Of a DNA stretch of 19,299 bases, positions 1 through 7,235 are shown piece by piece. The notes below the pieces were generated by a model, which saw only the letters and a list, made by a program, of their open reading frames with translations, was not told the origin of the DNA and searched no databases. The position numbers and the translations under genes were made by a program. This DNA comes from Methylococcaceae bacterium UBA4132 (GTDB lineage Bacteria > Pseudomonadota > Gammaproteobacteria > Methylococcales > Methylomonadaceae). Within the stretch, counting starts at the first letter, position 1. Each line of letters opens with the position of its first letter. Location: contig DFWO01000134.1 of NCBI GenBank assembly GCA_002380945.1, positions 3,253 through 22,551 of the forward strand, given 5' to 3'.

Positions 1-1353
1 TTCCTCGTCTTCCTCGTCTTCTTCATACTCCTCAGACTCTTCGCTTTCCTCGTAAGATTCTGAACTTTCTTCATAAGACTCTGAGCGTTCCATTTGCCAA
101 GATTCAGTTAGTTCATAGATAGAGTTAGTTTCATGTTCTGATAAGCCATCTATGCTAATGACACTTTCAATATCCAGCATTATTTTTGCCAGCATTTCAC
201 TGGAAAAATATTCGCCTAATAAAGTCACAGATTCTTCAATTAGCGTGATATTGGTTATATCTCTCACCGCATAGCGCAATATTCTTTCCGCGCTCATGTC
301 CACACCCAGCTTTTCGATAGTCAAGGTCATATAAAGCGCGATAGCATCATATTCGTCATCGGATAAATCACCATCAGCCCCCGCTGCGTAAAGGAACAAC
401 AACGCGATACGGTATTCAAGGGGATAATTACCCATTGCATCAATCATAAGGGCATAGTCATCTTCGCTCATGTTCGCTAGTTCTGATTCGTAATCACCCA
501 CTACCGATTCATCGCTGTTATCCCAATATTGTTGATTATTAAAGTCTGTGTTATCCAGTTGTTTAATAATCCATGAGTCGCCATCATTAAACTTAGTATT
601 CATTAAATAATCATAAGGAATATAACAATAGCCTTTATCACCCCACTCTGTTCCCCATGAGTTACGCACGATAAATACTTTGTCTTTATCAGAATAGCCA
701 ACCGCTAGCATGGCATGACCGCCATGATCTTTACGCGCCGCTTCTGATTCAGACGGTACAGGGACTAAACCTTTTTTACGTTGTTTATCAAAAGATTTGT
801 ACAAGTTGATACCGAAAACAATGGGATAACCTTCGGCTAACGAGTGTTTCCACGCAGACAATTTAGTCGGAACTAAAGCAGCATCTTGAATTAAAAATTG
901 CGCCGCTTCATCGTAGGCTTCTTGATACGGCTCATCATTGACACTATTTTCATCAAAAGGATAAGTTGCCTCAGAACATGCACCGTATTCTTTTAAGCCT
1001 TCAATTGCCTTTTCAATGTAACTACCACTATCGCCTATTTCTTCATTACCATCCGTACCTAAATAGCGAGCGTTGTAATAAATAAACATACGGCTGACAT
1101 CATAATCTTCCTGCGTATACATTTTGGCTAAATACTCATACGCGCCTGCGACCGCATTTGCCGTGCAACTACTGGTATTACCCTGACTTTCAACCGCTGT
1201 TAAATGCGGTCTTAAATCAACTTTATGAGGCAATTCGGCTTCTTTATAGCGGCTTTCGCTATATTGCTTAGTGCCTGCTTTGGGTTTTGCATATTTATAA
1301 CCTTTAACACTACGTTTACTACCATCCGCACGTTCAAATTCAAAATCGCTCAT
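1..1353 (-). CDS. Papain-family (C1A) cysteine peptidase with C-terminal TerB-like domain, 3' end outside window
   Basis: Translating the complement from ATG at 1353 gives 451 codons without a stop, so the C-terminus lies beyond base 1. An AGG about 8 nt upstream of the ATG serves as ribosome binding site. The catalytic set of C1A peptidases is visible: Q57 (oxyanion hole), C63 in SSCTANA, H213 in DHGGHAML and N231 in VRNSWGTEWG. There is no signal peptide, so the enzyme is probably cytosolic; the first 45 residues may be a short propeptide-like extension. After about residue 285 comes a helical region with two acidic motifs, AADGDLSDDEYD-like and SIDGLSEHE, resembling TerB/DjlA-type domains. 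The last 30 visible residues are almost only Glu, Ser, Asp and Tyr. The peptidase call is firm; the TerB-like call is by motif only. The substrate is unknown. It is transcribed divergently from the phosphatase gene. Confidence 0.88.
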   Translation of the reverse strand, partial: MSDFEFERADGSKRSVKGYKYAKPKAGTKQYSESRYKEAELPHKVDLRPHLTAVESQGNTSSCTANAVAGAYEYLAKMYTQEDYDVSRMFIYYNARYLGTDGNEEIGDSGSYIEKAIEGLKEYGACSEATYPFDENSVNDEPYQEAYDEAAQFLIQDAALVPTKLSAWKHSLAEGYPIVFGINLYKSFDKQRKKGLVPVPSESEAARKDHGGHAMLAVGYSDKDKVFIVRNSWGTEWGDKGYCYIPYDYLMNTKFNDGDSWIIKQLDNTDFNNQQYWDNSDESVVGDYESELANMSEDDYALMIDAMGNYPLEYRIALLFLYAAGADGDLSDDEYDAIALYMTLTIEKLGVDMSAERILRYAVRDITNITLIEESVTLLGEYFSSEMLAKIMLDIESVISIDGLSEHETNSIYELTESWQMERSESYEESSESYEESEESEEYEEDEEDEE

Positions 1354-1582
1354 AAATAACCTATTAAATGGAAAGAAAGTGATTAACCAAGCCTACTCGG
1401 CGCGTGAACAATAGAGTAAACACGGTAGAAGCGCAAACAGTTTCACTGGTTTTCGCATTTTTTACGATTAAGGACGCTAACAGATTAAATAAGGCTCAGT
1501 TATTTGCCTGTTTATGCCCTAGACTGCTCGGTTTGTCATGCGTAACCATACCGCTACCCTGCCTTTTTAATCAATCAAGCGG

Positions 1583-1588
1583 TACAAT
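1583..1588 (+). promoter_or_regulatory. Candidate -10 box (TACAAT) for the phosphatase/hydrolase unit
   Basis: TACAAT matches five of six positions of the sigma-70 -10 hexamer and lies 30 nt before the ATG at 1619. No good -35 hexamer is seen at 16-18 nt spacing, so this is weak. The 265-bp gap between the divergent genes holds no other convincing feature. Confidence 0.3.
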
Positions 1589-1618
1589 ACCCACCACTCA
1601 ACTCAAACGGTTATTACT

Positions 1619-2104
1619 ATGAAAAAAACAAAAGTTCTCTTTGTGTGCATGGGTAATATTTGCAGATCACCGACTGCCGAAGGCGTATTTGCCAAACTCA
1701 TTCAAGAAAAAAACCTAGAACATCAGTTTGCTATTGATTCCGCTGGCACTCATGCCTATCACATTGGTGAACAGCCAGATTTACGCTCACAAAAAGCCGC
1801 CGCTGAACGGAATGTTAAATTAAGTCACTTACGCGCTCGAAAAGTCGTGATGGGCGATTTTGAAGATTTCGATTTTTTACTGGCAATGGACGATGAAAAT
1901 TATGCTACGCTAATTAATGCTTGCCCTGCTGCACACAAACATAAAGTGCAGTATTTTCTCGATTACGCGCCTCAGTTAAATCAGCGTGAAGTCCCCGATC
2001 CTTATTATGGTGGCGAATACGGTTTTGAGCGCGTGTTGGATATGATAGAAGCCGCCTCAGAAGGTCTTTTAACCGCTTTACAATCATCACAACGCAGGAG
2101 CTAA
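1619..2104 (+). CDS. Low-molecular-weight protein tyrosine phosphatase
   Basis: The 161-residue protein opens with the P-loop VCMGNICRS: nucleophile C10, CX5R arginine R16, and S17. The general-acid aspartate is D127 in the typical VPDPYYGG motif near the C-terminus. Length and motif spacing are normal for the family, which hydrolyses phosphotyrosine by a cysteinyl-phosphate intermediate in the cytosol. Bacterial members act either on polysaccharide-export tyrosine kinases or as stand-alone housekeeping phosphatases. No kinase or export gene is visible here, which favours the stand-alone type. The Shine-Dalgarno is poor (only ACGG about 10 nt upstream). The stop is 4 nt before the next start, and the next gene's AGGAG lies inside the last codons, so the two genes are probably translationally coupled. 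Confidence 0.93.
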   Translation: MKKTKVLFVCMGNICRSPTAEGVFAKLIQEKNLEHQFAIDSAGTHAYHIGEQPDLRSQKAAAERNVKLSHLRARKVVMGDFEDFDFLLAMDDENYATLINACPAAHKHKVQYFLDYAPQLNQREVPDPYYGGEYGFERVLDMIEAASEGLLTALQSSQRRS

Positions 2105-2108
2105 TCTC

Positions 2109-2828
2109 ATGGCAATCGTATCGAACACCATCAGCTACATGGATGGTGATGTCGTATTAGAAGCTTTCTTCGCCTTTGATGATGCTATCTCAGAACGCAG
2201 ACCTGCTGTATTGATTAGTCATACATGGGCTGGGCGTGACGAATTTGTTGCTGACAAAGCCAAAAAAATGGCTAAATTAGGTTATGTTGGCTTCGCATTG
2301 GATATGTACGGCAAAGGCGTATTAGGCACTAGCCCCGAACAAAACATGGCACTCATGCAGCCCTTCATGAATGACAGAGCCATGCTACAACAACGCATTA
2401 AAGCCGCGTTGTTAGCCGTTAAATTATTGCCTTGGGTCGATGACAGCAAAATCGCCGCGATGGGATTTTGTTTTGGTGGCTTATGTGTACTAGATTTAGC
2501 TAGAACAGGCGTGGATATAAAAGGCGTAGTCAGTTTTCACGGTTTATTTAATCCAGCCGACAACTTCAAAAAAACCGCCATCAAAGCCAAAGTCCTCGCC
2601 TTACACGGCTATGATGACCCGATGAACAAGCCAGAACAACTGATTGAGTTTCAAAATGAAATGACCAAAGCAGGTGCAGATTGGCAAGTACATAGTTACG
2701 GTCATACTATGCACGCTTTCACTAATCCAGTCGCCAATAATCCCGATTTTGGTACTGTTTACAATGCCACTGCCGATAAACGCTCATGGCAAACCATGCA
2801 AAACTTCCTCGTGGAAATCTTCGCCTAA
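2109..2828 (+). CDS. Dienelactone hydrolase family protein (alpha/beta hydrolase)
   Basis: The 239-residue protein has the alpha/beta-hydrolase layout of the dienelactone hydrolase family. The nucleophile is C121 in GFCFGG, the acid is probably D170 in HGYDDP, and the histidine is H202 in HTMHAFTNP. The early strand plus oxyanion region reads PAVLISHTWAG. A Cys in the nucleophile elbow, rather than Ser, is typical of the family. Family members hydrolyse dienelactone or other small esters and lactones. No aromatic-degradation genes are nearby, so the substrate cannot be named, and a general carboxylesterase role is as likely. It starts at ATG 2109 behind a strong AGGAG in the end of the phosphatase gene. 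Confidence 0.9.
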   Translation: MAIVSNTISYMDGDVVLEAFFAFDDAISERRPAVLISHTWAGRDEFVADKAKKMAKLGYVGFALDMYGKGVLGTSPEQNMALMQPFMNDRAMLQQRIKAALLAVKLLPWVDDSKIAAMGFCFGGLCVLDLARTGVDIKGVVSFHGLFNPADNFKKTAIKAKVLALHGYDDPMNKPEQLIEFQNEMTKAGADWQVHSYGHTMHAFTNPVANNPDFGTVYNATADKRSWQTMQNFLVEIFA

Positions 2829-2853
2829 AGTCTAAAAAAACACCAGTAACCCG

Positions 2854-3026
2854 TGTGAAGCGTAGCGGAACGCGGGATAGCATAGTTTATGATAATCCTG
2901 CATTCTGCATTCTGCAAGCTCCATGCGACCTACTTGCTTTTATCGTTGCAATGCTCTGCGTTGCAACGCATTTGGCAACGCTTTAGCGTTGCGTGTGAAG
3001 AAAAACCTGTATAGCGTTGGAACGAT
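2854..3026. repeat. Cluster of short GCGTTG-type palindromes
   Basis: The gap after the hydrolase gene carries several small palindromes. A perfect 12-bp one, GCGTTGCAACGC, lies at 2958-2969. A hairpin GCAACGC-TTTA-GCGTTGC spans 2975-2992. The string AGCGTTGGAACGAT at 3013-3026 recurs exactly at 13133-13146. A CCCG...CGGG pair frames about 2853-2877. No ORF here looks like a protein. The cluster is probably dispersed intergenic repeat material and may partly act as a terminator for the upstream unit, though no T-run follows the hairpins. Confidence 0.6.
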
Positions 3027-3141
3027 TGATAAAACCACCTTAAGACGCTTTGATGTCAACTCATTACCGCCAGTCAAATGCAGCACTCAGACATAAATTA
3101 ACCTGAGTTCGATGTAAGTAAAGTAACAGTATCAATAACAT

Positions 3142-3243
3142 CGTCATTCTGGCAGGGAATGCCAGAATCCAGAATACAAGGATGTATTCATATACTATGC
3201 CATCCTTGGCTTCTGGATTGCGGCAATCCCTGCCGCAATGACG
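3142..3243. repeat. 102-bp MITE/REP-like element with nested hairpins
   Basis: The left arm (3142-3172) and right arm (3213-3243) are 31 nt each and inverted repeats of each other at 26 of 31 positions. Each arm is itself a hairpin: ATTCTGGCA/TGCCAGAAT on the left and ATTGCGGCA/TGCCGCAAT on the right. The stem differences between the arms are balanced inside each arm. A third hairpin, CAAGGATG (3177-3184) with CATCCTTG (3201-3208), fills the middle. It contains no transposase and is therefore non-autonomous. Confidence 0.75.
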
Positions 3244-3295
3244 GCGCACCCAAGCGAACAAGGTTTTGCGAAAGTCCTATGTTTAAATCATTCGA

Positions 3296-3314
3296 CGCAA
3301 TATCGCCTATTGCG
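3296..3314 (-). terminator. Possible hairpin downstream of the specificity gene
   Basis: CGCAATA (3296-3302) pairs with TATTGCG (3308-3314) around a 5-nt loop, 17 nt past the stop of the specificity-subunit gene in its direction of transcription. No U-tract follows, so an intrinsic terminator is doubtful. Confidence 0.25.
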
Positions 3315-3330
3315 CTGTATGGGTTACGCG

Positions 3331-4731
3331 TTATTCCCCTAAAATCAGGCGTTCAACCTGCTGTTTAGCGTGTTGTAATTCCGCTTCGGCTTGTTGTTGT
3401 AATTGCTTGGCTGTCGCACGGATTGCATTAATGTGGTTGGCTATTTCGGTTTGTTTTTCTAAGGGTGGGAGGGGGATTTTTATTGATTTTAATGCACAAT
3501 AATCTAAAGCAGGTCTTGTTCCACCTGTTGTTTCTCTCAATGCCAGTTTTTGACCTAATAAAGAATTAAAATATATTGCCAAATATTCATTTAAAACTAA
3601 GCTCTCATGAGTTCTTACAATCACAGAGTGTTGATTAATATTGCCTTCAAATGAATAAGGTGCAACAGCAGAACTAGCTATTCTTCCAGTAATAGTAATT
3701 AATAAGTCACCAGAAAATACTTGGCTTCTTTTTAATTCTTTTTCATGGGTTTCACGATTAATAAAAATAACATCATTAAGCTTTAAACCTTCTGCCGTTA
3801 TATTCTGAACTCTTAGCAAAGGGATGCCATTTATAGCATCGTCTGTATAATACTGCTCAGCATTAGATTTTAATGGAGTTGCACCACTTGAAATATAGGT
3901 TATAAAATATGAAAAATTATGTATTTCATAATGTCCATTGTTTAATGCTTGTCCTAATATTTCAAATTCATCTTGATGATAAAACGGGTCAAAACGTCCG
4001 CCGCTTAATTTATTGGCACGAGTATAAAAAAAGGCTTTCTTTTCGCTAGGTGGCGGTAAAGTAATACCTAATTCTTGCAATAAATAACCATCTATACTTG
4101 CCAATAACGCGGCGGCTTCGGCTTGTTTTTGGCTTTTTAAAATAACCGCTTGTTTTACAATTTCAACAATTTCAGGTTTAAAAACAATCGGCATTGATTT
4201 TAAAGCCGCATAATCTAACGCGGGACGAGTTCCACCCGTTGCACGTCTTGATGCTAACTTTTCTGCAATATCAGTATTTAAAAAAGTCGCCAATACTTCA
4301 CTGGTAAAATTATCTTTTGTTTTAATTACAACTAAATGCTGATTAATATTACCCTCAAAACCATCTGGAACAATGCTTGATATAGCCATACGTCCAACAC
4401 CTGTAATTTTTACTAATAAATCACCTGCTTTAATTTGGCTTCTATTCAAGTATTTTTCATGCGTTTCTGAATTAATATATTTTAAATCATTAATCATCAA
4501 TTCATTGGTAGGGCTTAAATTTTGCACTCTAATAAAAGGTACACCATTTTCCGCGTCTGAATAAAACTTTTCTTCTTCTCTAACTGCTGGTGTTGCTCCG
4601 CTTGCCATTGAAATAATAAAATTTTTCAAACGTTTATTTGAAATATTCCGAACCTTTTTCTCAAGTTCGACTATTTCAGGAATGTAATAAAATGAGTCTA
4701 GTCTTCCTTCAATTTCGCCCTTCCGTACCAA
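3331..4731 (-). CDS. hsdS: DNA specificity subunit (HsdS-like) of a Type I/IIB-like R-M system
   Basis: The coding frame has two target-recognition halves of about 210 residues, each opening with an EGRLDSFYY-like motif and ending in a coiled-coil spacer (QKQAEAAALLASIDGYL; a C-terminal heptad-rich helix). The halves resemble each other closely: GNINQH, ETHEK, RSQ and GGTRPALDY occur in both. It selects the DNA target and positions the methyltransferase. The only ATG/GTG/TTG start in frame is TTG at 4731, giving 466 residues, and it has no visible Shine-Dalgarno. The frame stays open upstream to a TGA at 4791, and the extra codons (ending SPSVNTNKLF) match the linker before the second half (PPPSEKKAFF). 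The natural N-terminus therefore probably lies upstream, supplied by a frameshift from the methyltransferase gene or by an unusual start. Confidence 0.85.
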   Translation of the reverse strand: MVRKGEIEGRLDSFYYIPEIVELEKKVRNISNKRLKNFIISMASGATPAVREEEKFYSDAENGVPFIRVQNLSPTNELMINDLKYINSETHEKYLNRSQIKAGDLLVKITGVGRMAISSIVPDGFEGNINQHLVVIKTKDNFTSEVLATFLNTDIAEKLASRRATGGTRPALDYAALKSMPIVFKPEIVEIVKQAVILKSQKQAEAAALLASIDGYLLQELGITLPPPSEKKAFFYTRANKLSGGRFDPFYHQDEFEILGQALNNGHYEIHNFSYFITYISSGATPLKSNAEQYYTDDAINGIPLLRVQNITAEGLKLNDVIFINRETHEKELKRSQVFSGDLLITITGRIASSAVAPYSFEGNINQHSVIVRTHESLVLNEYLAIYFNSLLGQKLALRETTGGTRPALDYCALKSIKIPLPPLEKQTEIANHINAIRATAKQLQQQAEAELQHAKQQVERLILGE

Positions 4732-4773
4732 AAATAATTTATTGGTATTAACGGAAGGGCTTAAAGAAAATTT
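4717..4773 (-). promoter_or_regulatory. Candidate -1 programmed ribosomal frameshift signal between methyltransferase and specificity frames
   Basis: Read on the minus strand, the methyltransferase frame ends GCA AAT TTT CTT TAA. The bases at 4773-4767 form the heptamer A AAT TTT, an X XXY YYZ slippery site in the correct phase. After a 6-nt spacer, GCCCTTCCGT (4760-4751) pairs perfectly with ACGGAAGGGC (4726-4717). An extra ACCAA/TTGGT helix lies inside the loop. A -1 slip continues as AAA TTT TCT TTA AGC into the open specificity frame. The geometry is seen directly; function is inferred. Confidence 0.5.
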
Positions 4774-6920
4774 GCATCTTGCCCTGTTTCAATCACGTTA
4801 ATAAATCGCTGTAATTCAGCCGTAATATCAAGCAAATCATTTTGGGCAATAGTTTTACCTGTTGCGTCATAACCGATATATTCAGCAATTGCCATAAAGA
4901 TAGGATAATCCAATAACCGCGCTTGTTTTTCTGCTTGATAACGCTCTTCTAATTCTTCTTTAAAGGCGTTGAGTTTGTCGTTATATTGCTCAGAAATGGC
5001 TTGCCGTTTGGCTTTAGTTTCTTCGTCTTTGGCTTTAAGCGGTTTTAATAACGCTTGTTTTTCTTTTTCCCACGCGCTGGTTTTTTTAAGCAACTCATTT
5101 TGCGCTGTTAAATCATCCTGTAAATTACGTTTAGTTTGGCGAATATTTTCAGTGGTTTCTGGACTGTGTTTTTTCAAAAATAATACCGAACTTTTAACCC
5201 CAGCACCCGTATTAGTAAATGCCGTTTGCGGCAGAGAAACCACGCCAATAATTCTAAATTTTTCTTCAATGCCATCACGCACATATTGCGAACTGCTATT
5301 CGTTAAAATCCCGTCTGGAATAACGACCGCTAAATATCCGCCTACTTTTAAAAAGCGGTGGCATTGTTCAATAAATAAGACTTCAGTGCTTTGATTTTCG
5401 CGCCCTGTTGTCGTGTGTTTGCCTTTTATTTTGGCATCTATCCAATTAATATCTTTTAAAGAAAAATCATAATACGGCGCGGTTTGTCCGTCTGTTTTCA
5501 TATACGATTTTTCCGATTGTTTGATAATCGAACCAAACGGCGGATTAGTGACGATAAAATCAAAACTATTTTCTGAAAATCCTTTATTACCTGTCGTTTC
5601 TGCAATATGGGCTATGGAAAATAAACCATCAAAGGTAATGACGTTGGTGTGTCCGTCATCATGAATAATCATATTCATTTTGGCGACGCGGCTGATTTGG
5701 TCATTTATTTCAATACCAAATAGATTTTTTGCTGCGAAATCATGCCATTCTCTATGCCAATCATCCCTATCGTGCATATCGGTTTTATAATCGGGATAGT
5801 TTTTATCGGCTTGTTTGCGGACTTTATCCAAACAATAGAGTAAAAAACCACCTGAGCCGCAGGAGGTATCTAATACTTTGCTTTCGTGGGTGATGGGTAA
5901 TACATCAACGGCAAATTTAACCACGTTGCGCGGGGTAAAAAACTGTCCAAACTCCCCTCTAAAATAAGTCCCTAAAAAGGTTTCAAAGGCTTTGCCTTTG
6001 CTGTCTAAATCAGTTTCTGAAAAACTAATACTTTGAAAATATTCAACGATACTTTTAATGCGTTCGGCGGTTAAATCTATCGGTTTATTGAATATCTCAG
6101 GGTCGTAGCTTTTACCTTTATCATAGAGGTTAGTAATGCGGTTTTTAAGCGCGTCTAGGTTTTTACTTTCATCGTCTGGATAGTCGCTGACTATTTGAAA
6201 TTGGTAAGGCTGTCCTTTTTTAGTATATTTCTCATCCCATACTTTGCAGAATATGAGTTTATCTAATTCATCAAACGCTTGTGATGGGTTTAATTCGCCA
6301 CCTGCCCAGAGTGCGTCATGGGCTTGTTTAAATACCCGCGTTAATTCACTTTCGCTAACGGCTTTTACTTCATCGGTATTAATTCGAGTATCTACGCCTT
6401 TGACTTTATCGGTATAAAAACCGCCTTTGGCATATTTATATTTTTTGGTATCACTTTCACCAAAATAGGGAATATCAATTTCGGTATTCTTTTTATTTTT
6501 GTCTTTATCAAAGTGATAGAATTCTTCTTTATTACCTTTTGTGACCCAAATAAATTTAGTTGTACCCGCTAAAGCGTGGGCATAACTAAAGGCTTGTTCG
6601 CCTGCTTGTTTAAATTCTTGTTCAGATACGTCGGTGTTTTTGCATTCGACAACGATATAAGGCGATAAACAGGCAGTATCATGATAAACAACAATGTCGG
6701 CTTCTTTGGTGGTTTAACCCATTGTAACAGAGACAAATTGCTGTATGCGTTCAACAGGGTAGCCGTATTTTAAAACCAGTTTTAAAAAGGTTTCGGCTTG
6801 TACTTGTTCTTCGGGGTTATTGTAGTTGCGGCGTTTGTCTTGGTGAATGTAGTAGATGTTTTTTTGTTCGTCATCAAAACGAATTAAGCCTTTTGCAATG
6901 CCTTGTTGTATTAAGTCCAT
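4761..6920 (-). pseudogene. Nuclease-methyltransferase fusion (HSDR_N + N6-adenine methyltransferase), interrupted by an in-frame TAA
   Basis: One frame of 720 codons runs from ATG 6920 to TAA 4763-4761, broken only by TAA at 6716-6714 (codon 69). Codons 1-68 (MDLIQQGIAKGLIRF...) and the part just after the stop resemble the N-terminal domain of Type I HsdR. The PD-(D/E)XK residues D75, E92 and K94 (EADIVVY...VVECK) follow the stop. The HsdM part has GQFFTPRNVVKF before codon 340, motif I DTSCGSGG near 351-358, and motif IV NPPF near 459-462. No ATG, GTG or TTG occurs in frame between the stop and GTG 5924, so reinitiation there would lose the nuclease and part of the methyltransferase. The rest of the frame is undamaged, which suggests a recent nonsense mutation, a sequence error or readthrough. 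BcgI-type (Type IIB) enzymes have the same nuclease-methyltransferase plus S design. No separate hsdR is present. Confidence 0.82.
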
Positions 6921-6953
6921 GATTTTCTTGTGGGTGGTGTTTTATTGGTGGGT

Positions 6954-6959
6954 ATTATA
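6954..6959 (-). promoter_or_regulatory. Candidate -10 box (TATAAT) for the R-M operon
   Basis: On the minus strand a perfect TATAAT lies 33 nt before the ATG at 6920. A TTACAG about 19 nt further upstream is a poor, over-spaced -35. The Shine-Dalgarno before ATG 6920 is also weak (CAAGAAAATC). Confidence 0.4.
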
Positions 6960-6971
6960 AGTGTAAATGTT

Positions 6972-7046
6972 CTATTGCCTGTAACCCGCTTGCTTGGTGA
7001 GCGCGTCTTTGATTTTGTTTAGAGCGTTTAGCCAAAACTCAATCAG
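6972..7046 (-). other. Possible C-terminal gene remnant (about 24 codons)
   Basis: A short open stretch between stops reads LIEFWLNALNKIKDALTKQ and continues a few residues to TAG. It looks like an amphipathic protein C-terminus, but it has no start codon or homologue I can name. It sits in the 315-bp gap between the divergent R-M operon and gyrA. It may be a relic of a gene displaced when the R-M locus arrived, or chance. Confidence 0.2.
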
Positions 7047-7097
7047 TTAGCAAAGTCTTTGCCGCTTCAATAAGGCAACACTGCCGCATAGACGGCT

Positions 7098-7111
7098 TAT
7101 AATGGTATAAT
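7098..7111 (+). promoter_or_regulatory. Candidate tandem -10 boxes upstream of gyrA
   Basis: Two perfect TATAAT hexamers lie at 7098-7103 and 7106-7111, about 130 nt before the gyrA start. Neither has a good -35 at standard spacing. Transcripts from here would include the hairpin at 7134-7168. Confidence 0.4.
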
Positions 7112-7133
7112 TCCATTGTATAGCCTCAGTTTC

Positions 7134-7170
7134 AAGACCTGTCTGGTTTTCAAAATTAGACAGGTCTTTT
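7134..7170 (+). terminator. Terminator-like hairpin in the gyrA leader
   Basis: AAGACCTGTCT (7134-7144) pairs perfectly with AGACAGGTCTT (7158-7168), and the right arm runs into TTTT then AATATT. The 11-bp stem plus short T-run resembles an intrinsic terminator. It lies between the likely gyrA promoter and the gyrA start, and no gene is read rightward into it. It could attenuate gyrA or be a palindromic repeat. Confidence 0.5.
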
Positions 7171-7235
7171 AATATTGTGAGGTTGAATTGTTCATGCTAG
7201 TGATTGCAACTAGCCTACAGGGTATTCAGGAAATC

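Noticed and set aside
1404..1622. 72-codon frame before the phosphatase gene
   Set aside because: It has no Shine-Dalgarno, low-complexity hydrophobic composition, and ends over the phosphatase start; it looks like chance.
3064..3368. Short frames on both strands across the palindromic element
   Set aside because: They are translations of inverted-repeat DNA and the edge of the specificity gene, without protein-like features.
4717..4760. The M/S junction stem as an intrinsic terminator
   Set aside because: No T-run follows the 3' arm, and the arm itself encodes conserved S-subunit residues.
7188..7235. Upstream TTG start for gyrA adding 16 residues
   Set aside because: ATG 7236 has the better ribosome binding site and gives exact Escherichia coli numbering for residues 83, 87 and 122.
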